Shown here: positions 11,395 to 24,311 of the stretch, in pieces | Position numbering within the stretch: the stretch's first letter is position 1 | Layout: the number at the start of each line of letters is the position of its first letter | Assembly: GCA_001179505.1 (NCBI GenBank) | Contig: CDMY01000656.1 | Coordinates: forward strand, 239,397-303,396 | From: Vitrella brassicaformis | Lineage: Eukaryota > Sar > Vitrellaceae | Reading direction: 5' to 3' | Length of the DNA: 64,000 bases | Made by a program: the position numbers and the translations under genes | The notes under the pieces: generated by a model | Told to the model about the DNA's origin: nothing | The model's input: only the letters and a program-made list of their open reading frames with translations | The model's database searches: none

Positions 11395-14300
11395 TCAGAA
11401 ATACGTGTCGAGGGACAGCCACAGGTGCTGCTCGGCGACCTGGTCGTTGGCTAAACCTGACGACACACACCAAGCCCCACCCCACCACCCACCACACCAC
11501 ACCATACCAGCCGCATGTCTACAGCCATCTGTGGTTGTCTTTCAGGACGGCTGACCATTGTGTGAGATGTATCCATCGGGTCTGCAGAGTATCCATGCGC
11601 CAGGGTATGCGAGGCCGGTCAGCGGCAGCTTGAGGCGCCCCTTGAGCTGCACCTCCATGTCCCACACCAAATCTAGCGGCAGCGCGTCCACAGAACGGCC
11701 AATGCTGTGACACAACAAAACACACACACGGGAGTGCCCTCTCCCTCTTCCTCTCTCTCTGCGTGTGTCGTCTGGCTGCTGTACGTGGCGCTGCATTTCT
11801 GCTTGATCTGGTCGAGCACTCGTCTGAGGCTGCCGCCCTCCACTGATGGCGTCAGAGAGGCCTTGCCGGGCGGCGACAGCACCTACACACCCACCCCACC
11901 CACACACAGGAAAGCACACGGCACATCCATCCATCTGTCCATGCAGACAGAGAGTTTGTTTGTTGCATGGGACGGACATACCAGCAGTGCCCTGAGTCCG
12001 CCCCAGGGGCTGTCTGTGGCGCATCCGATCTTCTGCATCGCCCGCACCGCCAGGCTCACCAACATCACCATCGTGCGGCCAACTGACACACACATACACA
12101 CCCACACCATGCATAATCGGACAGCACACAGTGACCGCCNNNNNNNNNNNNNNNNNNNNNNNNNNNNNNNNNNNNNNNNNNNNNNNNNNNNNNNNNNNNN
12201 NNNNNNNNNNNNNNNNNNNNNNNNNNNNNNNNNNNNNNNNNNNNNNNNNNNNNNNNNNNNNNNNNNNNNNNNNNNNNNNNNNNNNNNNNNNNNNNNNNNN
12301 NNNNNNNNNNNNNNNNNNNNNNNNNNNNNNNNNNNNNNNNNNNNNNNNNNNNNNNNNNNNNNNNNNNNNNNNNNNNNNNNNNNNNNNNNNNNNNNNNNNN
12401 NNNNNNNNNNNNNNNNNNNNNNNNNNNNNNNNNNNNNNNCCTCCCCCCTCCCTCCCTCCCTCTCTCTACTTCCGTACGTCTAGTCTCGGTGCTGGGCGGG
12501 TTCGCCTCCTGTGGTGCGAGCAGCTCTTCGAAGGGCTCCAGACATGCTGCCGGGTCGCAGCACTGGGAGATCCAGCCGCCCTCTCCCATGGTCGGGATGC
12601 ACACGGTCAGGATCATCGTGAAGTGGTTCGACGCCAGGAACTACATCCACACACACACACACACACACAGAGGAGGGAATGACCGGTCGTGTGTGGGTCT
12701 GGGTGTGGGTGTGGGTGTGGGTGTTGGCGACGTGGGTGACGCTCTTACGTACTCGATGCAGGCGGACGGGGCGCACGTTCTCGGTTTCCTTGACCTGCAT
12801 TGCGGGCAGACATTCAGCCACATGAGGCCCCTGCGCGTGTGGACAACATGCTCACACACATACCAGTCCCAGCAACGCGTCAGGGACCCTTTGGCCCGGC
12901 CGGAGGCTGCCGTAGATCATGGGACGGCCCACGAGCATGCTGCCATAAACGTCACACACATCCGTCCACACACGGCATGGGCCGGCCGGCATTTTGTGCG
13001 TTTGGCGCTTACTTTGACGATGGGTAGGATATGTCGGTCATGGCGAGTGCCTTGGTGAGCTGTTCGTTCATGTAGGCGGGCCGGATGAGGGGGCCAAGGA
13101 CGTTGGTGAAGAACCACAGAGCCCAGGTGTCTGAATGTCAATCACATCGCACCACACACATGGGCGTTCGAGAATACGCCCCAGCTAGCATTCACACACA
13201 CATATATCTTGCTGACTTGGTTTGGCCTTGAGCATCGCTTGGTAGCCACGGGATGTGTTGGCAATGAGATTCTCTATGGGACACGCAAGGCACACAAGGC
13301 ACACGCGTTCATCTGTGGGCGTACGTGTCGGTGCTCCTTCCCTTCTCCGACCTGCGAGCGGTCTTCTCTCCGTGTCGTACGTCTCGAGGATCGACGACGA
13401 TGCCCCGCCCCGCACACACAGCGCCAGCTTCCACCCGAGATTTGCTGCGTCCTGCGACACGTGCCAAACACACCCACGGACAATGTGTGTATGGCGTCCG
13501 GCTACGCAGCTAGCTGTCTATTAGACCTGTATGGCAGCGTTCATGCCCTGGTAGCCCAGAGGAGGACTGCAGTGGGCGGCGTCACCGACCTAACAACATA
13601 CACACACCACCGAGCACATGGGTGCGGCGCGTGTACGCTTGTCGACGTGCGCACATGGACACACACATACATTACCAGGAAGGCATTGCCGCGTCTAAAT
13701 GTCGACGCACACCGCGACACCAGGGGAAAGATGTCCCGCCACTGCACCTCGAGTAACTCAGTCCCAGGCACCACCTACACCGCCACACCCATCCCACCGT
13801 TACGCACACGGGTAATCGGACCACTATCTGCAGGTGGTTGTGTCTGTGTATGGGCAGGCAGGCGCGTACATCGTCAAGGAGCTCTTCCAGTTGCTCGAAT
13901 GAGGGCGACTGGGGGTTCCAGAGATTGTCGAGGACGTTCTGCTCCTCCGCGAGGGCCAGCGGGCGGACGGTGATGACGCGCCACCGGCTGCCCTTCAGAC
14001 GGATGCAGCACACGATGCCCGTCGAAGTCGTAATGAAGTTCCATCGTGTGGCGCCGTCGATGTCGCCCGGCACTCCCCAGTTGACCGACACATCAGCGTC
14101 GATGAACCTGTGGCCAGGACGGCATACCAACCCGTGCACACACATGGATACGGGTCGTTGTCCTCACTGGAAGGGCAAGGTCTTGCCTTCGAATGGGATA
14201 CCGAGCTCTTTCCTCACCCTGCTGGCAGCACCATCACACGCAATCTGACACACACACACACACACAAGGCCCATCGATGCGTTCGTTGGTCGTGTTTGGA

Positions 14301-14915
14301 TGAATGGCTCCCCCCCCTCCCCCTCGCTCACCAGGAACTTTCCTCTGACGGTGGTTGGCTCTCGTATGAGCGGCAGGCCGCCGCCGGTGACGGGGGTGCC
14401 GTGGGCACAGTGCTCTATTAGCTCCTGCACCACCCACAGCCTGTGCGCTCCGTTGCCTGTGCGGTGTGTTGGTGAGTGTCTTACCTCTGTGAGATCGTAC
14501 GGCTGTATGGTGACCGACACGCCCTCGTGCGGCTGCTTGCCCACCTGCAGACTCATCAAACACACATGCGTCGCCCAGTTCTGTGTGCGGTGGATGGACT
14601 GCCTGCCTTGATGTCGTGGATCCAAAAGGGCCTTTTGATCCTCTCGATGCCTGCAGGACAGGTGCAACGACATCAAGCACACGACACAAAGAGGGAACAG
14701 CATGGATCGAGAGAGACCCATCGACCGACCGATGATGTGTTCGATGAGTATGTCTTCCAAGTCGTTCTGCGGGAGAGCCACGGGGTGGCGGTACTGAGAG
14801 CCCTCCACTCGGGAGAAGGTCCAGTCGACAGCACAGGAACCCTCCACGAAGAGGCGCTCGCCCAACACCTCCACACCCCTGCTGCGCACCTCATCAATCA
14901 CACCCAGGCCTGAAA

Positions 14916-14948
<33 letters not shown>

Positions 14949-15423
14949 TAAACACGCACTCTCCTTTGTATGTGTGTTCACATCATCTATTTGGCGTACG
15001 TTCGAGTATTTCCTGGGTCTTGGTGTGCACAGTGACGCCTCTCGAGAAGGGGATGACGCGTGGGCACCGGTCGATGACCAGGAAGTCCACACCACGCACA
15101 CTCAATTCGGCAGCCAGCGCAAGACCAGCAGGACCTGACACACACCGCACAGATGAGTGTGCAACAGGTTGTGCCTGCCATGCCATGGATCTGCCTCGGT
15201 GTCTGTGTTGACCTGCTCCAATGATAATGACATCAGTGGTCGCTGGGACCTCGTCCACGTTGCTGCAGTCAGACAGACATACATGTTCGGGTGTGTCGGT
15301 TTTGCATGCGTGATTCGCGTACAAGTAGGCGAGAGTGCGGTACTCTGACACGTTGAAGCGCCCGTACGGCACCACCCTCTCCGTCTCCCCTTCCGTCGAC
15401 GCCTGACTGTCCGAGTCTTTCAT
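11395..15423 (-). CDS. FAD-dependent aromatic-ring monooxygenase (phenol hydroxylase/TfdB-like, FAD_binding_3 type)
   Basis: Predicted flavin monooxygenase that would hydroxylate a phenolic or other aromatic ring with NAD(P)H and O2. The N-terminal dinucleotide-binding motif DVIIIGAGPAGLALA is split by an intron. The DG motif appears as IACDGAASRVRKELG, and the second FAD motif as VGDAAHCSPPLGYQGMN, followed by DAANLGWKLAL. The C-terminal thioredoxin-like region ends PGAWILCRPDGYISHNG. Exons 5' to 3': 15423-15323, 15262-15213, 15134-15000, 14909-14730, one near 14660-14605, 14544-14485, 14456-14332, 14244-14168, 14107-13870, 13774-13676, 13589-13527, 13451-13352, 13273-13217, 13130-13013, 12939-12864, 12794-12748, 12640-12478, then the N gap in an intron or exon, 12082-11982, 11882-11785, 11704-11556 and 11456-11395. 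An upstream Met at 15492 is possible. There is no targeting peptide from 15423. The substrate is unknown. Confidence 0.85.
12140..12439. other. Assembly gap (300 N)
   Basis: Exactly 300 N bases lie inside the FAD monooxygenase gene. The right flank is a CTCCCCCCTCCCTCC-type tract. The other gap is also exactly 300 N, so the size is a placeholder. At least part of one intron, perhaps an exon, is missing. Confidence 0.95.
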
Positions 15424-15685
15424 GCCCCAAACTACCAGATCTTCACAAAATAAACTTGCTCCCGAAAAGGAGGGTCCGCCCGGCAGAAGCACAGCGCTTC
15501 AGGAAACAGACATTGTGGATGGTAGTAAGGTTGGTAGTGACGGATCTTTGCAAGACGGAATGAATCTGAGCTCGCACAAGAAAATGCGGCCCAATGTGGG
15601 AGATGAATGTTCCACTGGACGCAAGTGCAACCCCAAATGTACAACGTACGTGTGCAATCGTGCGTTTCGTTCGCATTCGGCAATC
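15424..15685. promoter_or_regulatory. Divergent promoter between FAD monooxygenase and Mrs2-like gene
   Basis: About 260 bases separate the proposed start codons. The stretch is less repeat-rich than its surroundings. Either gene could start further inside it: an in-frame Met for the monooxygenase lies at 15492. Confidence 0.4.
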
Positions 15686-18355
15686 ATGGCCATGGCTAGC
15701 TGCACATCCGGGCCGGCTATCACTCGGCCACGATTCAGCCCCCGGTCTGCCCACGTCACAGCAGCAAAAGCATGTCTGTGGAACTCAGCGAAGGCCTTCT
15801 CAAGGCGAGCAAAGCCGTCCAGCCGATGGCACACTTACGTCTGCATTGGATGTCACTCCCTCTGTGTCCTGGTCTGTGTGAGTGCAGGGCGGTGATTCGA
15901 GTGAGGCGGCGACACAGAGGCCGACGCGCGCCCCGACGGATGAGGGGACTGTGCGGACGAAATCCCACGTGCATTTTCTTGACCTCGATGACCGACCGTC
16001 AGAACGGGCCTCGACTGTCTCACACTCCACACAGGGGATGGCTCTCATACCCTGTGTGATGGCTATGAGAGCAAGGATAATCAAACACACGTACCTTGAG
16101 ATCACAAAGGGTAAGTCAAGGCATACGTGCGAAAAAGACATTGACTTCATGGCACTGTTTTGCTCATTGCAGGTGTGTTGGCGGAGAAGGAGGCGACGAT
16201 GGCCGAGCTGCTCCGGGGTGTGCACCAGCACAACAAATACAACGTGGTCGAAGACAAGTGAGCGAATGGCTGGTGAGTTGGACGATGCATACTGGCTGGC
16301 GCGGGCTGTTTCATGCAGGGCATCAGGCGCTCTCAAAATTCGCGATTTGCGACAGATATTCTCGGACTTCAGTGGCAGCCAAGCTTCTCTGGAGGTGCGA
16401 CGGAACTGCATCCTCATCAACCTCCCGCCCATCCGTGCCATCATCCTCCACGACACAGTACGGATGGATGGCCATTCACAGTCAGGCACCATTAATCATT
16501 CCCGCCTTTCAGGTGCTGATATTCCCCCTGGCTGGCGGTGAGGCTTTATCTGCCCAAGAGGTGCTGCACCGGAGGCAGTCAGTGCTGACACTCGACATCA
16601 GCTTCGAGACTCTACTTCCTGGTCTCATAGAGGAGATCTTCCCAGAGCACGACGAGAGGGCGCCGCAGCCCGAAGAGGATCAACGGATGACCGCGGTGCA
16701 GAGGCAGCAGGGCGGGAGGATGCCCACAGCGTCTGGCGCCTCGCCTCTTTGTGGCCGCTGCTGAGTGACGTGACCGTTGCGCCGGTCAAGGAGCGTGACG
16801 GCAGAGAGGGGCGGGAGGAGGCCGAAAGAAAGCGAGCCAGCAAGATCAGAGACTGCATTGACAACGTGCTGCAAGTCTCCAAACAAAAGGTGTGTCACAC
16901 AAAGAAAGGAGCAGGGAGACAGACAGACACGACGCCTCTGTGGGTATGTATGCATTGGCCTCACCAGCACGGGGGCCTTTTGTCGATCCCCTTTGAGTTT
17001 GCGGTGCTCGAGGCCATTCTTGCAGAGGTTGTGGCCTTCCTGCAGGGCGACTTCAAGCCAATCAAGACGGCCGTCGGTGAGAGAACTGGCCGCATACACG
17101 GGAGCCGATAAGGCGACCTGCACTGCTGAGTGCAGATTACGCATGCAGCGAGTTGGGGAGGAGCCAGGAGAGCTTCGCGTCGACGCGCACTGTGGAAGGG
17201 GTCAACCGCCTGAAGACTTGCCTCACTGCCCTGTCATTCCGCGTCAAGGGCATCAAGACGGCGATCTCTGAAGTGAGTGGCTAAATGTGACCTCTGTGTC
17301 AAGTGCACGCGTGTGTATCCATGTGTCCAGCTGCTGGACAACGATGAGGATATGAGCAGGCTCGAGATATCCCGCTTCTACGAGGCAAGCCGAGGCAGAA
17401 AGGACACACAGAGAGGATGGGACTATTTTCTTACTCATGCATGCGCAGAGACCGAACGAGCGTCCAGTGCCGGTCCGCCACGGCAGCATGATGTTCGGCT
17501 CCAGCATGGACAGGCGGCAGACCGCAGTCTCCCCAGTTCACGAAGAGCAGTCTTTTGCTGCCGCTACGGCCGCTGCCAGGGCTGCTGCGATTGCGTCTCC
17601 AGGCATACACACACACCTATTACGGCCACCCACAGATTCACCAGACATCCATCTGTGCGTCGGTGTGTGTGTGTGTGGCCTGGCTTGGTCCTTCCGTAGG
17701 TGTTAGTGAGGGTCAGAGCGGCGAGGGTGGTGTAGGTGGTGAGGGCGAGGAGTATTCTTTGGAGGACGTGGAGCTTTTGCTCGAGTGCTATATCCAGGAG
17801 GTCCAGCTGCTGGAGGGCAATATTGCCCATCTGCAGGAGGTCAGTCAGTCAGTCTGTGAGACACACAGAGACACGGCCACTGTGACTCATTGGATTGGTC
17901 AGACATTGGACGACGTCCTTCAGCTGATGAACCTGAATCTTGCTACCGTCAGGAACAAGGTCCTGAAGGTCGAAGTAGGTAAGTGATCAACCCGGCGAAG
18001 CACAAGTTCAGTCATTCACGGCCTCTCTTTGTCGTGCAGGTCTGAATGTGGTTAGCGTTCTGGTTGGCTTCGGGGCGTGCATAGGGGGTGAGTAATTATG
18101 GGGAGGGGACAGATGGATGCGATGCGTTCATGGCCTCTGCCCTGTCTGTCTACAGGCCTCTTTGGCATGAACCTTCGGTCAGTGACGACACACAAGGGAG
18201 ACACAACATGTCCAGGCCACGTGTGTTTATGTTGCAGGAGCGAGCTCGAGGACAGCATCTCCATGTTCTATGGGGTGATGGGCGCCACGATCGGCGTGTG
18301 TGTCATCACGGCAGTGGCCGTAGGCGTGTTTCTCAAGCGAGCCCTCACTCTCTAG
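15686..18355 (+). CDS. MRS2: Mrs2/CorA-type magnesium channel
   Basis: Two-membrane-span Mg2+ channel subunit (homopentamer in the family; Mrs2 acts in the mitochondrial inner membrane, plant homologues also elsewhere). The signature GMN motif is in GLFGMNLRSE, between TM1 (VVSVLVGFGACIGG) and TM2 (VMGATIGVCVITAVAVGVF). Upstream are RDLRQIF, an RRNCILINLPPIRAIIL strand, the PFEFAVLEAIL block and LLDNDEDMSRLEISRFYE, in Mrs2 order. Exons: 15686-15838, 15888-16110, 16173-16257, 16319-16457, 16513-16727, 16768-16889, 16968-17076, 17136-17272, 17331-17384, 17449-17602, 17700-17839, 17903-17978, 18040-18087, 18156-18177 and 18238-18355. The 40-base intron at 16728-16767 is inferred only to restore frame. 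The introns after 17384 and 17602 need GC donors. An arginine- and serine-rich N-terminus would fit mitochondrial import; the start is uncertain. Confidence 0.85.
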
Positions 18356-19555
18356 GCCATGCGCGAACGCGGACCTACTTAGGACATCCATCACTCATTC
18401 GGTGACAGTGTATGGCTGTGGTGGCGTGGGAAGACCATTACGGCGCATCGAAGGCAGTTGAAGCTAGGCACACTCATGGATGTCAGTCGTGTCAGCCACT
18501 GTGGACACACACACACACACACTACACCACACCACACCCGATCGGTACAAAAGACCGCTGGCATTCGAAAAACAGACGTGCACGCAGGTGAGCACACACA
18601 CAGACGTGTCCGTGTCGGCGCGACAAGCACGACACAGACGCACACTCGACGAGACGACGAGACGAGATGGATGGATGGACTGAGGGACACGAACAACACG
18701 GGACCCACACACGTAAATGCAAACAGACAGACAGAGGTGACGGACCCGATCACATCGTATCGATGACGATAGACGGACAGATAGACAGACAGACAGACAG
18801 ACAGAAGGAGATACCGATAAGGGGGGACGGGACGGATGGGGAGACGGGAAAGCAGGAGGAAGAGGGGGAAGCTCAGTAAAAAGGCCGTCATCAAAGAATG
18901 ATGCACACTCACACTTGTTCGTCCATCGCCGTCCAGGAGAGCCCCGCTCTCTCGCTCGCATTCATCGTTGACAAACACGATGTATACACACACGCACACA
19001 CATACAACGAATGCGATCCACCACCCGCCTCACCCCCTCACTTCGTTGACCCCTCCCCTTTCCTCCTCCTCTCTCTCTCTCTCTCTCTCCCTTGTCAAGT
19101 CGAGGCCAACTCTCTGAGCCCCGACCCGAAGCAGTGTTGATGGACAACACAGGTTCGTGGATTGATAGAGCGTTGGCTGCCTTTCTGCTCCACCCACCCA
19201 TGCCATGCCATGCCATGCATCCAGACGCATCCACACTATCTGGCCTCACGTAGAAATCACTACTAATTGCCTGCCTGCCTGCATCCGCAGCAGCGTTCTG
19301 CCGGCCGCCTGGCTGCCTCGAGAGACTCTCTCTCTCTCCATCCATCCACTCACTCACTCACTCATCCGTCCATCCATCCATCCATTCATCGCCCTCTCCC
19401 CCCCGATCCTTCATTGCCAGAGCCACACATGTAGGTTGGGAGGTAGAAGCAAGAAAGAGAAAACTCCTGCTTAGATTACATTGCCCACGGTATGAACACA
19501 CACACACACTCTCTCTCACACACACACACACCCATAGCTCCCCTTCTGACTTCAG
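18356..19555. other. Convergent intergenic region, simple-repeat rich
   Basis: This 1.2-kb stretch separates the 3' ends of the Mrs2-like and LNR-protein genes. It carries (CA)n near 18500, a (CAGA)n run near 18775-18805, (CT)n near 19070-19090 and CCATC/CTCA repeats near 19340-19390. No credible coding exon was found. Confidence 0.5.
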
Positions 19556-22081
19556 CTACCGGCGGCTGGGGCACTTGGTCGGCTCGTCCGATGACCACTT
19601 GCCGGTCGGCAGGCACATCCGGGTGTCAGGCCCCTCGGGCCAGTCGTTCCCATCACACATGTACTCGAGGATCTCCAGATCGTAGCTCGATACGCTCAGG
19701 GTGCGCTTGCGGATCTCTGCCACGGCCTCCGGATCGCCTGGGGGCTCCCCGCAGCCCTTGAACGCTGCACACACAAGGGGACAATCCAGCTCATGCCAAC
19801 ACTGGGTGTGGGCGGTTCGGTGTTCACTCACCTTGTTTGTCGAAGCAGGTGACCTTTGTGTCCGGGCCGCCAGGTATCTGTATGGGCGTCCCCGACCGCC
19901 TCGGGACGATCACACTCCACTGGGTGACCAAATCGGGAGCCGGGGGCAGGAACTCCGCCGTAGACATCAACGACAGACAGTCGGGGTTGATCTCTAGACC
20001 CACAAACCAAAACTGCGCCCAGCCGACACGACAAACGATGCATTTGTGTCACCCTCCTGTGAGAGTATGTGTGTTTCTGTGCGTGGGAGGTCACCTGGCC
20101 GTTAGGGCACCTGGCGATATTCCAGTAAGGCAGCAGCCGAGGGGTGTCGCCGACCGTGATCTGAGCCCAGTAGGGCGCGCCGGAATGCACCGTGCTGTTT
20201 CTGTCAGGCCAGACCTCATACAGAGCGAAATGCGCCTGCGAGCCAACAAACACACCATCATCACACAATAGTCGGCTCACGCAAGCGACGTGTCTTCCAT
20301 CTCACCATTGGGTCCATTCTGGCGTACCAGCCGCCGGCGTGTGGCGTGACCTGATCGTGTGCTTGGCCCTCAAACTCCACTGGCCCGCTGGACAGGTACA
20401 CGAACGGGCAGTACGTGTCGTCGTCAAATGTCTGGGCCGCTCCACCTGTTGCCCACACGACGCGACAAAGTAGTCTGCAGTGACGCCGACGTTCGTTTTC
20501 TCCCCCTCTTTTGAAGGGCATACGTGGCAAGCATTTGATCTCGGTGTCAGGGCGCCACTTGCCGTCCGGCCAGCACCAGACCTGGTCAGGCCCTAGCCTA
20601 TCTTGTTCCTGGTCGATGCAGGCTTCGCTGTAGCCCATCACCCTGAACAGCCTGATGTTCTCTAGCGAAGTGAAGAAGGCCCCGCTCTCTGGAATTATGT
20701 CGATGGACGACTCGGGCAACGAATCCTCCGAACAGACCCCTGACAGACACACAGACAGACAGACAGACAGACAGAGAGGGGGAGGGAGGGAGGCAGAGAG
20801 AGACACAGAGACACAGAGGGGTTAGAAGACTTTCATTTATGTGTGAGTCTCGGGGGGACACGCAGGTGGCTAGCTCACTTGGTCGCACACACTCGATCTT
20901 GAAGTCCTCGATTTCCACATAAGCCCTGTCCTCCCTCGCCTCCCACCCACCACCCTCCTCCGGCAGCTCCCCGCCCGCCCCCGCCTTGCTCCGAAAACCC
21001 CCCAGGCACACAGCGGCGTCCGACAGAGGCCGCCCCGCACCCGGCGCCCAACCCATGTGCCACCGGTTGTCTCGCGGGCACCAGATGATCATGTTCTTGA
21101 GGAACGTGGGTTTGCCGATGAAGAGGTTGGGGTGCGCTATCTGGATCCATGCGGGTTTCCCTCCCCATTCGCCATTCTGCATCGAATTGAGGAAGGTCCT
21201 GAGGCCGAGGTCGATGATAGCGGATCGGTCCGCCCAGAGGTAGTAGCCCGCCAGTGGGCTGACTTGCTGGCTCTTGGGGTCGACGCTCATCGTGGGTGTG
21301 GTCACCTTGAGCAGTCGACAGCCGCCTGATGACGGCCACACACAACGAACAAACAAGATGCACACCCCACCCACAGACAGACACAGATGCATGCGGTCAC
21401 CGCACTCACCGGTAGGTATCGGCGGCAGGGCAATGACGTCCGCATCCTCTCGCCCGATCGCCTCCACCGGCTCATCAGTCCCCTCCTCGTGATCGCCGTT
21501 CTCCGCGGGCTCGCCCTCAGCCGAGGCCGGTGCGGTCGTCACCGCACCAGCACCAGCAGAAGGGGTAGGCTTCGGAGTGCTCGACGTTGTTGTGGTACTC
21601 GTCGTTGTCTGGGCCTCCCTCTGGCTTGCCTGCGGACCAACGCTGGCTGGCTCGCCGTTCGACGGCTCCACGAGAGGTGCTGTTGTTTCTGCCGCCGCTG
21701 CTGCGCCAGGGCCGTCAACCTCTTCCTGCGGCTGTTCTTGTTCGTCGCAATCGCCGCCATCGAGGTTGCATTTGGCGATGTTGCAGGCCTCGTCGCAGAC
21801 ACCGTCGCCGATGAAGTCGAGTTCGCAGGCATACCCAGAGGCATCGGCGCACTCGGTTGCTGATACGGACTCACACGCGGGGCGTGGACATGCACTATCA
21901 CCTGAACACACGACAGACAGACAGAGAGTGGACGCATTCATTCACACACGCAGTGTGCTTGTCGTGTGTTTGTCATCTCACCACCCTGCAGTCGCCGCCT
22001 CCCTCGCCTCACTCGACCACTCCCCATCACCGCCACCACCCATAACGCCACCAGGACCACCCACACGGCCCTCCAGTGCAT
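19556..22081 (-). CDS. Secreted Lin-12/Notch repeat (LNR) protein with sushi-like modules
   Basis: Eight exons: 22081-21982, 21901-21420, 21325-20879, 20739-20524, 20445-20306, 20235-20095, 20012-19832 and 19764-19556. The first ~20 residues (MHWRAVWVVLVALWVVAVMG) form a signal peptide. Residues ~40-90 carry an LNR-like calcium-binding module ending DFIGDGVCDEACNIAKCN followed by LDGGDCD. Next comes a long T/S/P/E linker with a TTTSTTTTSSTPKPTPSAG stretch, likely O-glycosylated, then a folded cysteine-containing region. Two blocks with a common ending are visible, CWPDGKWRPDTEIKCLP and CLPTGKWSSDEPTKCP, which resemble the last half of a sushi/CCP module. An extracellular or cell-surface role is inferred. 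No transmembrane segment is seen downstream of the signal peptide. The combination is not one I know from a named protein. It is divergent to the CCCH gene. Confidence 0.75.
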
Positions 22082-22709
22082 CTGCGATCCCGAAAAAGAT
22101 GATGGAAACCACTCGCCTCAGGCCCACTGAACGGCCCGTCGGCCCGTCATCGTGGAGTGGCTGCTGGTCTTCACACTTCTTGGCCTCGGCACGACAGCTG
22201 GCGTCCTCCTGATACTGCTTGTCGCAGACCGACAGAGAGATGAGAGATAGGAGGAGGATTGATCCAACAGATTAAGTGAAGCACTCAGGGGTACTGTGCA
22301 TCTTCCCAACCACTGTATGGCATGGGGCACGAAAAAAACTGACGGAGAGTCTGCGAGCTTAGACGGGGAGATCTCGAGATCTCCTGACCGCCATTTCCGC
22401 GGCTCAGCCTTTGCAACCGAGATCTCGCCTTCAGCCTTGACCCCCTCGGCGAGTTTTGCTTTCGTGCTGCATCGTTGGTTGCACTGCCGTGCTCGTGAGA
22501 CAAGACGCTCGTGTCCCAGCACAGGTGCGCCTTCAGCCAGGCAGCACGCAGGCAGGCAGCCAGGCCACTGGGTTGCCCTTGATCGCTATGCGTGTGTAAT
22601 GTGGCTGTTGTTGCGTGGGTGAGTGATGTGCAGGTTTGCACGAAACTTGTCTGGCGTGGCTCGGCTCGGCCTGATCTGGCGGCCCTCTGTCTGTCGTCTG
22701 CACTGAGTC
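22082..22709. promoter_or_regulatory. Divergent promoter region with an 18-bp perfect palindrome
   Basis: This 628-base stretch separates the start codons of the LNR gene (-) and the CCCH gene (+). At 22367-22384 lies the perfect palindrome GGAGATCTCGAGATCTCC, with a further GAGATCTCGCC at about 22419. A dimeric DNA-binding protein site is a reasonable guess. CAGGCAGG repeats are present near 22550. Confidence 0.5.
22367..22384. promoter_or_regulatory. Perfect 18-bp palindrome in a bidirectional promoter
   Basis: GGAGATCTCGAGATCTCC reads identically on both strands. It lies 286 bases from one start codon and 326 from the other. No known element was matched; binding-site function is inference. 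Confidence 0.5.
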
Positions 22710-24279
22710 ATGCCGACCGACTTCTTGTCGGAGGAGTACCTGGTGTCCTTCCGGACTCAGCTGTGTCCCGACCGAAAGCGGGGCTGCACCAAGGGAGACA
22801 AGTGCCGCTTCTCACACGCGACCGACTGGATGTAAGGGCGCGACGCTGCAGCGCAACAGGGAGGCAGGCAGAGAGGAGGGGGATGATTACTGAGGGAGCT
22901 GGCGCGGGATGTGTTGTGTGTGCCTGTCTCTCTATGTGTGCCTGCCTGCCTGCCTGCATGCATGTAGCCGTCGTCGTGCCTTCTACCACGGTTCTCGGGA
23001 GAAGATCAAGTACTGCCACCAGCTGTGCGAGTTCGTGGCGCTAGTCAATGGACGACCGCACAACGGATGTGACAGAGGTACGTGACCCTGTGGGAGGGAG
23101 AAGGGTACGTATGCGCGTCTGCTTCTGCGTGTGTTGTGTCAGGATCCAACTGTCCGTTCTCCCACTCGGTCGAGGAGCTGGAGTACCACCCGCTCCGCTA
23201 CAAGACCACGCTGTGCCCGATGTTCCACCAGACTGGACTGTGCCTGCGGCCATACTGCCCCAACATACACGGCATCGCCGAAGAGAGAAAGGGTACGTAA
23301 CGTCAGATGCACACACACAGTGTCGGCGGGGGAGGCATCTACACATGTGGCTGTGGCTGTGTGTGTGTGCAGACAAGAGATACTTCATGATCGGGAAGCA
23401 CCTCCGCAATGACAGGGTGACGCTCCCCCCTCACCTCACCGGCATCACAGTCATCGAGTCCGACGCCGAGCTCCCCAACCACAATGAAAATGCCAACAAC
23501 CCCACCAATACCAGCACCCGGAGCAACACAAACGACCCCGCCCTCATCAAGACCAGCCCTTTCACCGACCGCCGCCCACCTCCCCCCCTCTCCCTCTCCC
23601 CCTCCCCATCCACGACGAGCAACCAATCGGACCTGGCCAAGCTGCGCTCCCCCACTGTCTCCACCAACACGACCAAGATCCCCGCCCCCCCACGCACACT
23701 CCCACCGCCTTCGCTCCCCCACAACCACCAGAAGAGCAGCACCGGCAGCAACAACAGCAGCAGCAGCTTCCCCACCAAGCAGCACCCGGCTGATGGCGCG
23801 GCCGGGCGCATCGAGACCCGCGCATCTCTCGAGGCCAACCTGCGAGCTCGCCTCGGCCCTCTGGCGGACGAGAAGGACGCTGAGGAGATGACCAACGGCA
23901 TGGTCACGGCCCTCGGCCATGAGTGCCGATCGACCTCGGGCTCCCCCCCACCCCCTCCCCCGCCCCCCACACACGACCCCGAGGACTGCATCAAGGTGCC
24001 CCCACCGCCACCCCAGCAGCAGCAGCGTCCACATCAGCAGCGTGATCGCTCGACGGTCGTGGCTGAGAAGGCGCTGATGCACGCGGACAGGTTGGCGGAT
24101 TTGGTGCACTCGGAGGAGTTCCTGGAGGTGAGCGCCGACGCGGTCAAGCAGGCGGTGTGCACGGAGGTGTTCAAGAAGGTGGCCGAGGTGTGTCTCACCG
24201 TCATGGAGGCGGGCGAGGACGCCAGCGACTTGATGCACCTCCTCATCGACATGAGCGACCCCGAGGTAGGTGCCCTGCA

Positions 24280-24311
<32 letters not shown>

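Noticed and set aside
18700-18810. CAGA direct repeats as a possible CRISPR-like or satellite array
   Set aside because: Units are 4 bases with no spacers; this is simple-sequence DNA found throughout the window.
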